Positions 23,401-33,233 of a stretch of DNA of 64,000 nt are shown piece by piece. This stretch comes from Arabidopsis thaliana. Lineage: Eukaryota > Streptophyta > Magnoliopsida > Brassicales > Brassicaceae. Each line of letters begins with the position of its first letter. The first letter of the stretch is position 1. The notes below the pieces were generated by a model. The model was not told the origin of the DNA. It saw nothing but the letters and a program-made list of their open reading frames with translations, and searched no databases. Location of the stretch: contig NC_003075.7 of assembly GCF_000001735.4 (NCBI RefSeq), positions 1,001 to 65,000 on the forward strand, given 5' to 3'. The translations under genes were made by a program, and so were the position numbers.

Positions 23401-26400
23401 ATCAATATTTCGGTGGTGGAGTGATGTATTGGAATCCTTCCGATCATCTCGGGACTGGCTTCTCTCGCCCTCCTTCCCTTAGTTCTGATGATAGCTCTTG
23501 GGCTTGGCATGAAGCTGAAATGAAGAGGTCTGTTGATGACATGGTTGCATTTTCGTCTTCTTACAGCGCAAATGGACTAGATTCTCCAACTGCAGCCTCG
23601 TTCTGTTCCCCTTTTCACCCCTTAGGCCCACCAAATCAGCCTCTCGGTTATGTTGTGCCAGGTAATGAAATATCTACCAAAATACTGCAAGCTCCGCCAA
23701 CAACAATTGAAGGTGCAGGTGAAGAGGAAGTCTCCGGAACTTTGGCTAGTTTATCAGGGGATGTTGAAGGCAATTCAGGAGACTCACTTCCTTATCCAAT
23801 TTTGCGCCCTATAATTATCCCAAATATGTCAAAATCTGAATACAAGCGTAGTTATGATACTAAAAGCCCAAACGTTCCACCTACAAGGCGCGAGCATCCT
23901 CGTATAAAGCGGCCACCGTCACCTGTGGTACTATGTGTTCCACGTGCTCCTCGACCACCACCTCCTTCTCCTGTGAGCAACTCCAGAGCACGGCGAGGTT
24001 TTCCAACTGTGAGGTCAGGAAGTTCAAGCCCAAGACATTGGGGTATGAGAGGCTGGTTTCATGACGGTGTAAACTGGGAAGAACCTCGTGGAGCAGAGAT
24101 TGTTTTGCCCTGGAGAAACAAAAGCCTTGCAGTCAGGCCGATCATTCAGCCGTTACCGGGGGCCCTCCTGCAAGATCACTTAATTGCAATGTCGCAACTA
24201 GGCCGAGACCAAGAGCATGTAAGCAACGTCTTTGATATCTATGTATAGCTAAATTCTGCCTAAATTACGTTTGTCTATAATGCTAATTTACAGCCTGATG
24301 TGGCCTTCCCTCTGCAACCACCCGAGTTATTGAACTGTCCAATGCAAGGGGAATCTCTCTCACTGATCCACGGTATTCTTAATGACGAGATAGATTCTTT
24401 CTGCAAGCAGGTAATCACAATACCTCTTTTTTTTCTCCATATGCTTTAGTAACTGCCTTTAGTTTGCAGAGAACTATATGAGCATCTTTGAAGTGTGTAT
24501 TTACTTTTCTTGGGATGGCGTTTCTTCTAATCCTTTGAATTATATACTGCTCGCGAAGGTTGCTGCAGAGAATATGGCCCGCAAACCTTATATCAATTGG
24601 GCAATCAAGCGGGTTACCCGATCTCTCCAAGTTCTGTGGCCCAGGTCTAGGACGAACATATTTGGTTCATCTGCAACTGGTTTGTCTCTCCCTTCTAGTG
24701 ATGTGGATCTTGTGGTTTGTCTTCCTCCAGTGAGAAATTTAGTAAGCAAACCCAAAATCATTCCTCGTGTGCATTACTTGTTGAACTGGAAGATCTGATA
24801 TATAATACCCGCCTCAGGAACCTATCAAAGAGGCAGGAATTTTGGAGGGTCGCAATGGTATAAAGGAGACTTGCCTTCAGGTATGGTTAGTGGCGCAAGT
24901 CATGTTGCAACTGTTGAATGTCTTTGGGCTTGGCAGATCTTGTTCTTAAAATCTATATTTCGTTACTCTTGAAATGGGTAGTAGTATACAATCAAGATTC
25001 TGTTCTTAAGTTTTACATTTACTTTATTTTGATGATGAATACGTGCTTGTATATTTTTGTATTAGGCGCTAGTCTAATTATTCCATATATGGTTCTATTT
25101 TTCTTAATATGTGGTTGCTCAGGTCATGTTATATATGAGGTAACGAGAATTGCTTTAGTATTGTGTAAGCATTGTAATTTACTAATTTGAATAATGCTTG
25201 AGCCGACATTCAACTCTACTTCTTTTTCTTTCTTAGAACTGTTTTTATCCTGTTAAGTAAATAAGAGTCCTATATCTGACAGTTCACGTGCTGCATTTTA
25301 TAACTGAATCCACTTTGCTACATGTTTTTGCTATTCAGCATGCAGCCAGGTATCTCGCGAATCAAGAGTGGGTAAAAACTGACTCCCTGAAGACAGTTGA
25401 AAACACAGCTGTAATGCGTCACTTATTGATGTTTTTCTTTATCCACGATTGCTAGTACTTATCATGCTTTTGTTGATATGATCCCTTTATGCTTGTGTAG
25501 ATACCAATTATCATGCTTGTTGTGGAAGTCCCTTGTGATCTGATATGCAGTATACAGTCACCAAAAGATGGTCCAGACTGTATCACCGTTGACCAGGATA
25601 GCAATGGTAACACTGAAATGGTTGGATTTGAAGACTCTGCAGCAGCAAACTCTTTGCCAACAAACACTGGAAACTTGGCAATTGCAAAATCTGTCCGTCT
25701 TGACATCAGTTTCAAAACTCCATCCCATACGGGTCTTCAAACCACGCAGCTGGTATTTATTTTATTCTGTTTTCCAAATCCAGATTTCTTTTTTCCTTAC
25801 ATTATACTCTCTTCGTGTGTATGTATCTCTGTAACCTTTTTCCTTCTTTTGGCTCTTGTTTCCTAAAGTGTTCTTTTCTGCAGGTCAAAGATCTGACTGA
25901 GCAATTTCCAGCTGCCACACCACTTGCTCTGGTGTTAAAGCAGTTTTTGGCTGATCGTACCCTGGATCAATCATACTCTGGCGGATTAAGCTCTTACTGC
26001 CTGGTGAGGTGTATTCTTTTACTTAAGTAATATGTTCTTTTCTTTTGGATTTTAGGCGGCCTGTCTCTGTATGTTTAATGCATATCCTGGTAATTGGTAC
26101 TTGTCTTATTTAACACTGCGACGTTCTTGGACAGAAATATCTATCCACACTTTTTAATCTAATCCACTGAAACATGTTCCAATATTTGTTTGTAAATCTT
26201 AGAGTATAATTATTGCAGGTCTTACTGATTACACGTTTTCTTCAGCATGAGCATCATTTGGGGCGCTCTATCAACCAAGTACGTAATTTTCTTGTTTGCT
26301 TATTCTTTGTCACAGGAGCTATCTTGTTTAGGTTTCCTTTTTATATTCATTCAATTACTAATTGAAAAGAAGTATTTTGCAGAACCTTGGGGGGCTTCTA

Positions 26401-26996
26401 ATGGATTTTCTTTACTTTTTTGGGTCAGTCAAAATGGTTACTGATAATTTACAGTGACTGGTATCTCTCACAAGAGGGTCATATGACGATAATTGGTAAT
26501 GTGGGCTTGCTTGTTTTGCAGTAATGTGTTTGATCCTCGCCAGATGCGTGTATCAGTGCAAGGAAGTGGTATCTATAGGAATCGGGAGAGGGGTTATAGG
26601 TAAATATCGCAGTCCTGTCAAACTTCAAGTGAAATACTAACTTTTATTCCTTATGTTATCCTCATGTTTTTGGTTATCTACATATAGTATTGATCCGATA
26701 CACATTGATGATCCTCTTTTCCCAACAAATAATGTGGGTAGAAATTGCTTCCGTATACATCAATGTATTAAGGTGAGTTGGATCTTATATGCATTTATCA
26801 ATGCTTTTATCTAAAAAATACAACGATGAAGAAGTTTTATGATAGTAAAGATGATTTATTTGTGCAGGCATTTTCTGAAGCTTACTCTGTTCTGGAAAAT
26901 GAGCTTACATGCATTACTAGTACCAGTGATTCGTGTGGGAAGCAGCAGCTGCACAATTTGCTTCCAAAAATCATCCCAAGTATCATTTCATCTTAG
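20437..26996 (+). CDS. MEE44: Nucleotidyltransferase, non-canonical poly(A) polymerase type (MEE44)
   Basis: I read 15 exons that keep frame and give about 1,481 residues: 20437-21297, 21687-22199, 22274-22384, 22458-24218, 24294-24410, 24559-24741, 24818-24880, 25339-25410, 25501-25752, 25884-26003, 26219-26278, 26383-26423, 26522-26599, 26688-26772 and 26868-26996. The N-terminal two thirds are low in known domains, with lysine-rich stretches (RKGRTKKKRKEKNKSKK). The catalytic part lies in exon 6: FGSSATGLSLPSSDVDLVV, the G-S-S and D-x-D of the polymerase beta fold. The third acidic residue is probably in IIMLVVEVPCD or KSVRLDISF. The PAP-associated domain follows with LVLKQFLADRTLDQSYSGG, SSYCLVLLITRF and NLGGLLMDFLYFFGNVFDP. 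This matches At4g00060, MATERNAL EFFECT EMBRYO ARREST 44. RNA substrate is unknown. The start at 20437 (MENRHLPSKFF) is the first ATG. Confidence 0.9.
21326..21416. repeat. 48-bp period tandem duplication in MEE44 intron 1
   Basis: ATTACATGGAACTTCATAGA starts at 21326 and again at 21374. Each copy ends in CTATAGCAAATGATGTAG, with few differences. It lies just after the exon 1 donor, so it does not affect coding. Confidence 0.9.
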
Positions 26997-27982
26997 GAAC
27001 CAACCGAGATGTCTTTCCTGTACGTGTTGCTTCACAGAACTATTTTGTTGCGTATTTAGTATGAAGAATTGGATAGGTAGATTAATGCAACTCTGATTTC
27101 CCTTTAGAAGCTGCCTTCTTTAACCACTGACCTCATCATTCTGTACGAAATGAAGGTGGAGTTGTGATAACTCTGGAAGGTAGAAGCTGCTGATGATGAT
27201 GATGTTTGCAACTGCCGTGGTGGTTATTGCGAAGATAGGCTTCCGCAACTAATACCTGAGTTGCATATAATCCCTCCCATGGTATTTGCAGATAATCCTC
27301 AGAAACCCTTGTTTTTTTGTGTTGAACATTAGTTTGGTTACTTAACTTGCTAGGTTGTTGGTGTGTTTGAAGCACAAGTAGGAAAAATGATTATATAGGT
27401 GACGGTGCTTAAAGAGGAAGAGCAAGTGTGGAGACTGGGGGACATTAGAGAGGTGTGTTGTTGTTAGTCAACAACAATGACTAGCTAATTTGAAAGAGAA
27501 TTGCAGAAGTAAACTAATTTTGAAGAAGACTTTTTGCATTGTTTACTAGGCATGGGACGGCAGTGATATTCGAGGTATGTACAAATTATCTCTATTTTGC
27601 AAGTTTCAGAAAACTTAAAAACTAATATGTATTATTTGATCAGGAATGATGATGTTGGCGTGTAAGTGGGATTGAGAAAGGCAATAGAATGATCTCTTCT
27701 TCTTTTTCATCCCCACAGTTGGGAATCCGAATCTCTCCATATGTTTCCATGCACTTTAGAAGAAATAACAACAACTTTTCCACAGGTTAAGTTTATATAT
27801 ACAGTAGTAACAAGTTAATGAAAACGAATAATGATGTACATATGCGTTTCCGATATAAATTATTGTCTGCCAAAGTATTGGGATAATCTGAGTGTGGGCT
27901 GAAAGTAACAGAACATAGTATTTCTATAGATTAGAAGAACCGGAACAAGCCCATTGGCAACAGTATCCGGTATGATTATAAC
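26997..27982. other. Downstream region of MEE44
   Basis: The first part is the probable MEE44 3' untranslated region. The remaining sequence has no reading frame or RNA that I recognise. Confidence 0.45.
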
Positions 27983-28336
27983 ATTGCAGTAGTGGTATGT
28001 CTTGGAGAATCGAGGAGACACTCATCGAGTTTAAATGTGTGGTGGAGAGAATAAAAGTGTGCAGATTTACTTAAAGAGTGAAGGGAAGGTGCTATAAAAA
28101 AGGATCTTGTTGGCCACGAGCTTCTTCCTTTTCGTCTTCTCCGCCGCACCCTTTGGGTCAACAGTTAAACCCTCTCCATTACGCGTGTGAGTATACACAT
28201 ATAATATTCACATTATATAAGATTATGTTTCATATAACGTAGATCCTGCCTGTTCTATATACAACAGATTAAATGGTTTTGATATGAGACGTTAGATACT
28301 TTATTTCATCTGGTCAACTGCCTTAGCTAGAATAAT
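27983..28336 (+). repeat. Direct repeat R1 flanking the RING gene segment
   Basis: This 354-bp stretch is nearly identical to 31298-31642 in the same orientation. Both run from AGTGGTATGTCTTGGAGAAT through GTGCTATAAAAAAGGATC, GGGTCAACAGTTAAACCC and CCTGCCTGTTCTATATAC to CTAGCTAGAATAA or a close variant. The copies differ by few substitutions and small indels. The second copy lies about 300 bp upstream of UNE11. It has no LTR-type ends. Confidence 0.9.
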
Positions 28337-28365
28337 TTAATGAGTAACAAAAGCAAAATGGTCCT

Positions 28366-29128
28366 TTATGTTAGAATTGTGGTGAGTAACACAGCAGTTT
28401 CGATGCTCTCACCCATCATCCATACTTTCAAATTTGGGAAGCCATCAAAGTACCCCTGATCCCACCACTTCCTCAGACTCGTGAGAGAGAATGGTCCGTG
28501 TGTTCTTCCTTTAGGGATTTCATAGAACAACAACAGTTGCTCTGGATCATACTGTTGGTGATCGCGACTGTTCATGTCCTCTTCATCATCATCGCTCAGT
28601 TCAATTGTCTCTACTTGATATGATTGAGTTTGATGTTCATCATCGTCTGCTGTTTTCTGACACACCGGACACTATTTCTTTGTCAATATCCATGGTTTCA
28701 CGCAGTTGACATGGAAGTTGTGCCCACAGTTCAATTTTCCAACCCCAGCTCTCTTCTGAAACCCATCCTGTAATCAATTGACAGTGAGGATATGAACGCA
28801 TCTCATTTCTATAATAATCTTTCTGAAAGACTCAATCTGGACTTTAACCTGACAGATGCAACATATTTTATCGGCAAGAGATTGAAATTCGGAGGGTTTG
28901 GTGTTTCGAAGACAACGGTCTATGTTGCTTGCTTTTACACCAGAGTTCTCATAGCCCATATTGTTACACAGCTGTAGAAGTTGCTGTGCAGAGCCAAAAA
29001 AACACACTCAATGAAGATGATAAGATAAATTTATAATGTTTTGTCTGCTCTTGCGATATTGACAAACATACCTCGTATGTCATATGATCAGTATCCATCC
29101 TTAATTCTTGGTAGGGATCAGTATCCAT
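28366..29128 (-). pseudogene. RING-H2/GYF-like protein gene with an in-frame TAG
   Basis: Three exons on this strand (29072-29128, 28849-28983, 28366-28767) join in frame. They read MDTDPYQELRMDTDHM, then LQLCNNMGYENSG and KICCICQ, then DGFQKRAGVGKLNCGHNFHV and NCVKPWILTKK. The C3H2C3 RING pattern is complete up to the last pair: C-x-x-C, L-N-C-G-H, F-H-x-x-C and CPVCQKTA. However a TAG codon (28672-28674) stands directly before CPVC, so translation would end one residue short of the last two zinc ligands. The reading frame stays open after it for about 100 codons, with an acidic linker and a GYF-like motif (EIPKGRTHGPFSL, WWDQGYFDGFPNL). That conserved tail suggests a recent nonsense change or a single-base error. 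By order it is At4g00070. The first ATG has been chosen at 29128; more 5' exons are possible. Confidence 0.7.
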
Positions 29129-31297
29129 CCTCAAACCCTATATCAATACCAAACATACAGAAACTCAGGATCAAACAAGCATAAACCCAATTCAAATCCA
29201 GAAATAAGAAGGAAGATGCTCTTAGTACGACTGCAATAAAAATTTATATCATATTAACAACAATTTAGCTATGGTTTAATTCACAGCATATAAAAATATG
29301 AAAAACCTCTCATTTCTTGTACATAATTTTTAGAATCAAACCTATAATATATTAGGAAAATTTAAACTAAAAATGTGGATAGTTTGGTCAACAAGAGAGG
29401 AGCCAGGCGAATATATTAACAAGTGCGCAATGTGCATACATTCCAAAAGAGTTGGGTATCAGATCCTTTTTCTATGAATAACTTCATTCATGTCCCGTTA
29501 CTTTTCCCTTACCCTTGTTTCTTTCGAGAGAGGGGAACTACAAGAAGCAAAGAAAAAATCGAATTTTCCCGGAAATAAAAACAAAATTTCTGACGATAGA
29601 ATGAAAAGGAGATTACTTTTTCTATGTGCTTGACAAAATAAGAAGCTAAGAAATTAGGTAGTTTAAGAATCAACGAAGAAGAAGTGAACAAGCCAGTGAA
29701 ATCTTGTTCCCTTATATCGATATCCAACCTTGAGAAACTCAGAATCAAACAAGCATAAACTCAAGTCAAACCCAAAAATATACAAAAACCCTATTCTATT
29801 CGAGTAAACCCTTATTAGAAAACAAAAACTAAATCGATATGAAACCCTAATCTATTCGGAAAAAAAACTGAACAAAAACTAGCAAAAAACCCTAAATACC
29901 TTTGGTCGCTTCCGGAGCTTTTTTTTTCGTTTTGTGGCTTGATTACGTCGATGGAGGTGGTCTGTATAACCTTCTGCCGATTTGACTTCTTTGATTGACA
30001 TATCGAAAATAAATGGAAAGTAATTATTACAATCATACATGCATGTCAAATAAAAAAATAAAATAAAAATTCCATTTATTTAATATAATGTTCGTTTGTT
30101 TTCGAGATGTAATACGAACGTGAACTAGTCAATGGGAGCTAATTGAGAAAAAATAGGAACTAAAAATTAATCACTAACAAACTTCATTTTAATTATGCAA
30201 AAAGAAAATTTAAAGTGTCCATGATTTATTTTCCTAGAAAAGGCATAGCTTAATACAAAAAACAAATACCTGCAAAATCTTCATCGCTACTGTTAACAGT
30301 TTCTTCTCTTGGTGGGATTTTATTTAAATCAAACAAAAATTCATCTCCATCATCACTATAAACAGTTTTTTCTGGAATTTCATTTAAATCAAACAAAAAT
30401 TCATTCTCTTCACTTAGAAGTGACATACTCAAATAAAAATTTGGAATTGTGAAGAAAATTAGAAATCATTTTTTTTTAAAAACTTACATAAACATGAATG
30501 ATTCAGAAAAGTTTTAGTTTGGCTCCGATGTAAAATTTTTGAAATTTTTTGTTTAAAATTAATTATGTAATGGTTGCACAAAAAAAATAATCAATTATGT
30601 AAAAAGTTGCTCCATTTTTTCAAGTAATTTGGGTTGTTTGAGAGTTTAATGCGTAACGTTTAATATTACTCTTTAATTGTTTTAATTACTTTACTTGATT
30701 GTTTTTATTAAATAATAGTTTTGTTAATTACTGTGCTAAACCTCAAAACATCTGATATATTGAGTAATTTATATATCCAAATAACCTAGGAGACCAAAAG
30801 TCTATTAGGTTAAATGAAGACGAGTTCTAGAACTCTCATAAAACCTTTGAAAAAAGCTATTAAAAAAAATCTTTTTTTTTTTGAGTTATATATCTTGATA
30901 CTGTCTAGCCTAATTATCAATGCTTAATTTTCGTACTTAAATACTATCATCAATTCATCATGGATTTCAGAGCGGATACTCCAATCTTCTTTGCATTTTA
31001 TCTTTTTTTTACCGTTTAAGGTTAACATAAAAAAAAATATATTCTAAATTTTTTTTTTACTGAAAAAAGATTCTATTAGAAATCTAAGTGCAAAAAAAAA
31101 TGTTGATTGATGGAGGTTAAGATCAAAATATGAATTTTGTCTTCTTGCATATTAAAAATCTAACCTATATTTTACATGAACGTAAATAGATGATTTTATG
31201 AGTGGCAAAAACGAACTCACCATAAAACCATTAGTAACACATGTAGTACAAACCCAATATTGAATAGGAACCGTACTACTTTTCTAATTATTTAAAA
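29129..31297. other. Upstream region of the RING gene, with short direct repeats
   Basis: Very AT-rich. A stretch at about 29150-29200 (ATCAAACAAGCATAAAC word) is repeated in the same orientation at about 29735-29790, so the leader region of the RING gene is partly duplicated. A small minus-strand reading frame with two DLNxxP motifs lies at 30270-30426. From 30440 to 31297 I see only homopolymer runs and AT-rich DNA. Confidence 0.45.
30270..30426 (-). CDS. Small acidic exon with two DLNxxP (EAR-type) motifs
   Basis: The frame starts at the ATG at 30426 (MSLLSEENEFLFDLNEIP) and repeats the same module 20 residues later (DEFLFDLNKIPP), then ends in SSDEDFAG at a good donor (CAG followed by GTATTT, 30269). 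Each copy has the order acidic stretch, F-L-F-D-L-N-x-I-P. DLNxxP is one of the two EAR repression motif types that recruit TOPLESS co-repressors. The exon ends in phase 1 and does not join in frame directly to the ATG exon of the RING gene at 29128, so an unseen exon would be needed. It may be the first exon of that gene, an independent small gene, or a relic. Confidence 0.4.
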
Positions 31298-31642
31298 TTG
31301 CAGGAGTGGTATGTCTTGGAGAATCGAGGAGACACGCATCGAGTTTAAATGTGTGGTCGGAGAGAATAAAAGTGTGTGCAGATTTGCTTAAAGAGTGAAG
31401 GGAAGGTGCTATAAAAAAGGATCTTGTTGGCCACGAGCTTCTTCCTTTTCGTCTTCTCCGCCGCACCCTTTGGGTCAACAGTTAAACCCTCTCCATTACG
31501 CGTGTGAATATACACATATAATATTCACATTATATAAGATTATGTTTCATAACGTAGATCCTGCCTGTTCTATATACAACAGGTTTTGGTATGAGACGTT
31601 AGATACTTTAATTCATCTGGTCAAATGCCTAGCTAGAATAAA
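31298..31642 (+). repeat. Direct repeat R2, upstream of UNE11
   Basis: This is the second copy of the repeat at 27983-28336. Compared with the first copy it has a short deletion after TATACAACAG near 31582 and several substitutions. It contains a CTATAAAAAAGG word at about 31410 that could be a TATA box, with a GTGTGA-type donor about 95 bp downstream, so a transcript could start here. That is an inference. Confidence 0.85.
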
Positions 31643-31945
31643 TATCTTTAATCACGTTCAAAATTGATTTTATACGAATACACTTATAATTAATTTAATT
31701 ATGATATATGGTACTTGCTTTACCGGCCTTCTTGTAACCTTCCTTCAAACTCTAGCTGCTCATCAATTGAATTAACAAACAAAAACAAATCCAAGTCAAG
31801 TGATCTTAAATCCAGCTCATTCTTATTCACGTGCCATGCAAAATGATGCATACAGTATATATAAGGGACACACACAAAGACATGTAAATATTATACCATC
31901 CACCGATTAAGCTACATATCCTCTCAGTTAATTCTCTAATTCGCC
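31643..31945. promoter_or_regulatory. UNE11 upstream region
   Basis: This 303-bp spacer holds a CACGTG word at 31830-31835 and a TATATATAAG word at about 31855-31864, placed well as a TATA box for UNE11. Confidence 0.5.
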
Positions 31946-32575
31946 ATGGCGGCTAACAACAAATTGTTCTTTGTATTACTCTCCCTGTTCCCTCTCATCA
32001 TCTTCTCGGCAACCGCCACGTCATCAAAAGACTACGACACGAAGGCTTACGTGCACTCATGGTGCCGAACAACCTTATACCCGAAACTATGCGTCCGGTC
32101 GATGTCTCGTTACGTGCGTTCACGCGCGGTGCAAAATCCACGGGATCTGGCCCGATTTGCGCTCAAAGCCAGCCTATATAGAGCTAAGTACACAAAGGCG
32201 TTCTTGTTAAAAGAGGTTAAGAACTTGGAGACGACGTTGAGGCCCCAATACTACGCGTCGGTTCACGACTGCTTGGACCAAATAAGAGACAGCGTGAACC
32301 AGTTGAGTCTAGCCATAGCGGAGCTAGACAGAGTCAGCAGGAGACAGGGAAAGAGCCAAGGGGATCTACACTGGCATATAAATAACCTGCAGACGTGGAC
32401 AAGCACAGCTCTTACAGACGCCGAGACTTGCGTGAGCCAGTTCCCGGGACGTAGGATGAGCAAACTTAAGGCTACGATTAAAGGAAAAGTGAAGAATGTG
32501 GAGGAAACAACTAGTAATGCCCTTGCCTTCATCGAGCACTACGCTGCTGCTAGGTACCGAGCCAGACGTCCTTAA
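31946..32575 (+). CDS. UNE11: Pectin methylesterase/invertase inhibitor family protein UNE11
   Basis: The intronless frame gives 209 residues. A signal peptide is clear (KLFFVLLSLFPLIIFSATATS), so the protein goes to the apoplast or vacuole. The PMEI domain starts with the conserved pair of cysteines in WCRTTLYPKLCVRSM, has the VHDCLDQIRD helix with the third cysteine, and the fourth in LTDAETCVSQF (T-x-A-L-T-D-x-x-T-C motif). The C-terminal helix reads VEETTSNALAFI and the tail is rich in arginine. Members form a four-helix bundle that blocks pectin methylesterase or invertase; which one is inhibited here cannot be told. Position fits At4g00080, UNFERTILIZED EMBRYO SAC 11. Confidence 0.92.
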   Translation: MAANNKLFFVLLSLFPLIIFSATATSSKDYDTKAYVHSWCRTTLYPKLCVRSMSRYVRSRAVQNPRDLARFALKASLYRAKYTKAFLLKEVKNLETTLRPQYYASVHDCLDQIRDSVNQLSLAIAELDRVSRRQGKSQGDLHWHINNLQTWTSTALTDAETCVSQFPGRRMSKLKATIKGKVKNVEETTSNALAFIEHYAAARYRARRP

Positions 32576-32799
32576 GCTGAGCCTGTGTGTGTGTTTTGAT
32601 CATTTTGCCTTAAATTTCTTCTTACTTCTTGATATTTGTGTGTGTAATTGTTAACCAGTCGTGTAAATCCAAAAGTTCATATATGACCGTAAATTGATAT
32701 AATTCAATAACAAGGAAAGTTCTAAGCCTAAAACAAGCAAGAAAATACCTTTGCCGTATACAAAGATTATTACCATTATTATCGACATCACAGAATGTA

Positions 32800-32872
32800 G
32801 CCCGTCTAGCTCAGTTGGTAGAGCGCAAGGCTCTTAACCTTGTGGTCGTGGGTTCGAGCCCCACGGTGGGCG
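32800..32872 (+). tRNA. tRNA-Lys (anticodon CTT)
   Basis: The 73-nt sequence folds as a cloverleaf. The acceptor stem GCCCGTC pairs with the 3' strand near GGTGGGC, the A box reads TAGCTCAGTTGG, the anticodon loop is CTCTTAA with CTT as the anticodon, and the B box is GGTTCGAGCC. No intron is present. A run of six T follows at 32879. CTT decodes AAG. Confidence 0.97.
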
Positions 32873-33015
32873 ATAGTGTTTTTTCTGTTGTTTTTGTAAA
32901 GAGCTGAAGTTATAAATGGGCTTTGAAATTAATGGGTTCGAACACCAACGGTGGGCCTTTTTTTCTTTCTATTTTTGTAAAGAGCTGAATTTTAAAATGG
33001 GCTTTGAAATTAATG
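32850..33015 (+). repeat. 84-bp tandem duplication that copies the 3' end of the tRNA
   Basis: Unit one (32850-32933) begins inside the tRNA at GGGTTCGAGCC and runs through its end, the T-run and TAAAGAGCTGAA to GGGCTTTGAAATTAAT. Unit two (32934-33015) repeats this order: GGGTTCGAACACCAACGGTG, a T-run, TAAAGAGCTGAA and GGGCTTTGAAATTAAT. The second unit therefore carries a decayed copy of the T arm and acceptor 3' strand but no 5' half, and cannot form a tRNA. Confidence 0.85.
32879..32884 (+). terminator. RNA polymerase III terminator of tRNA-Lys
   Basis: Six T residues lie six bases after the tRNA 3' end, which is the usual place and length for a polymerase III stop. Confidence 0.85.
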
Positions 33016-33233
33016 GATCAGTGAGGTTAAGGCCCATATTTCTAATAAAATTAGAAGTAGTTACAAACCCGACCCGACCCGGTTACGTGTATGCGGAGAT
33101 CACTCTCCTCTCCATAAGCTAAGCTCTAGAAACACCGCCTTTAACGTCTCGCTGCACCATTTTTCATCGTTGATCAGTCGTCGATCCTCTTGAGTGATTT
33201 GATTTTAGACTTTCTAGTTATCAAACTCGAAAG

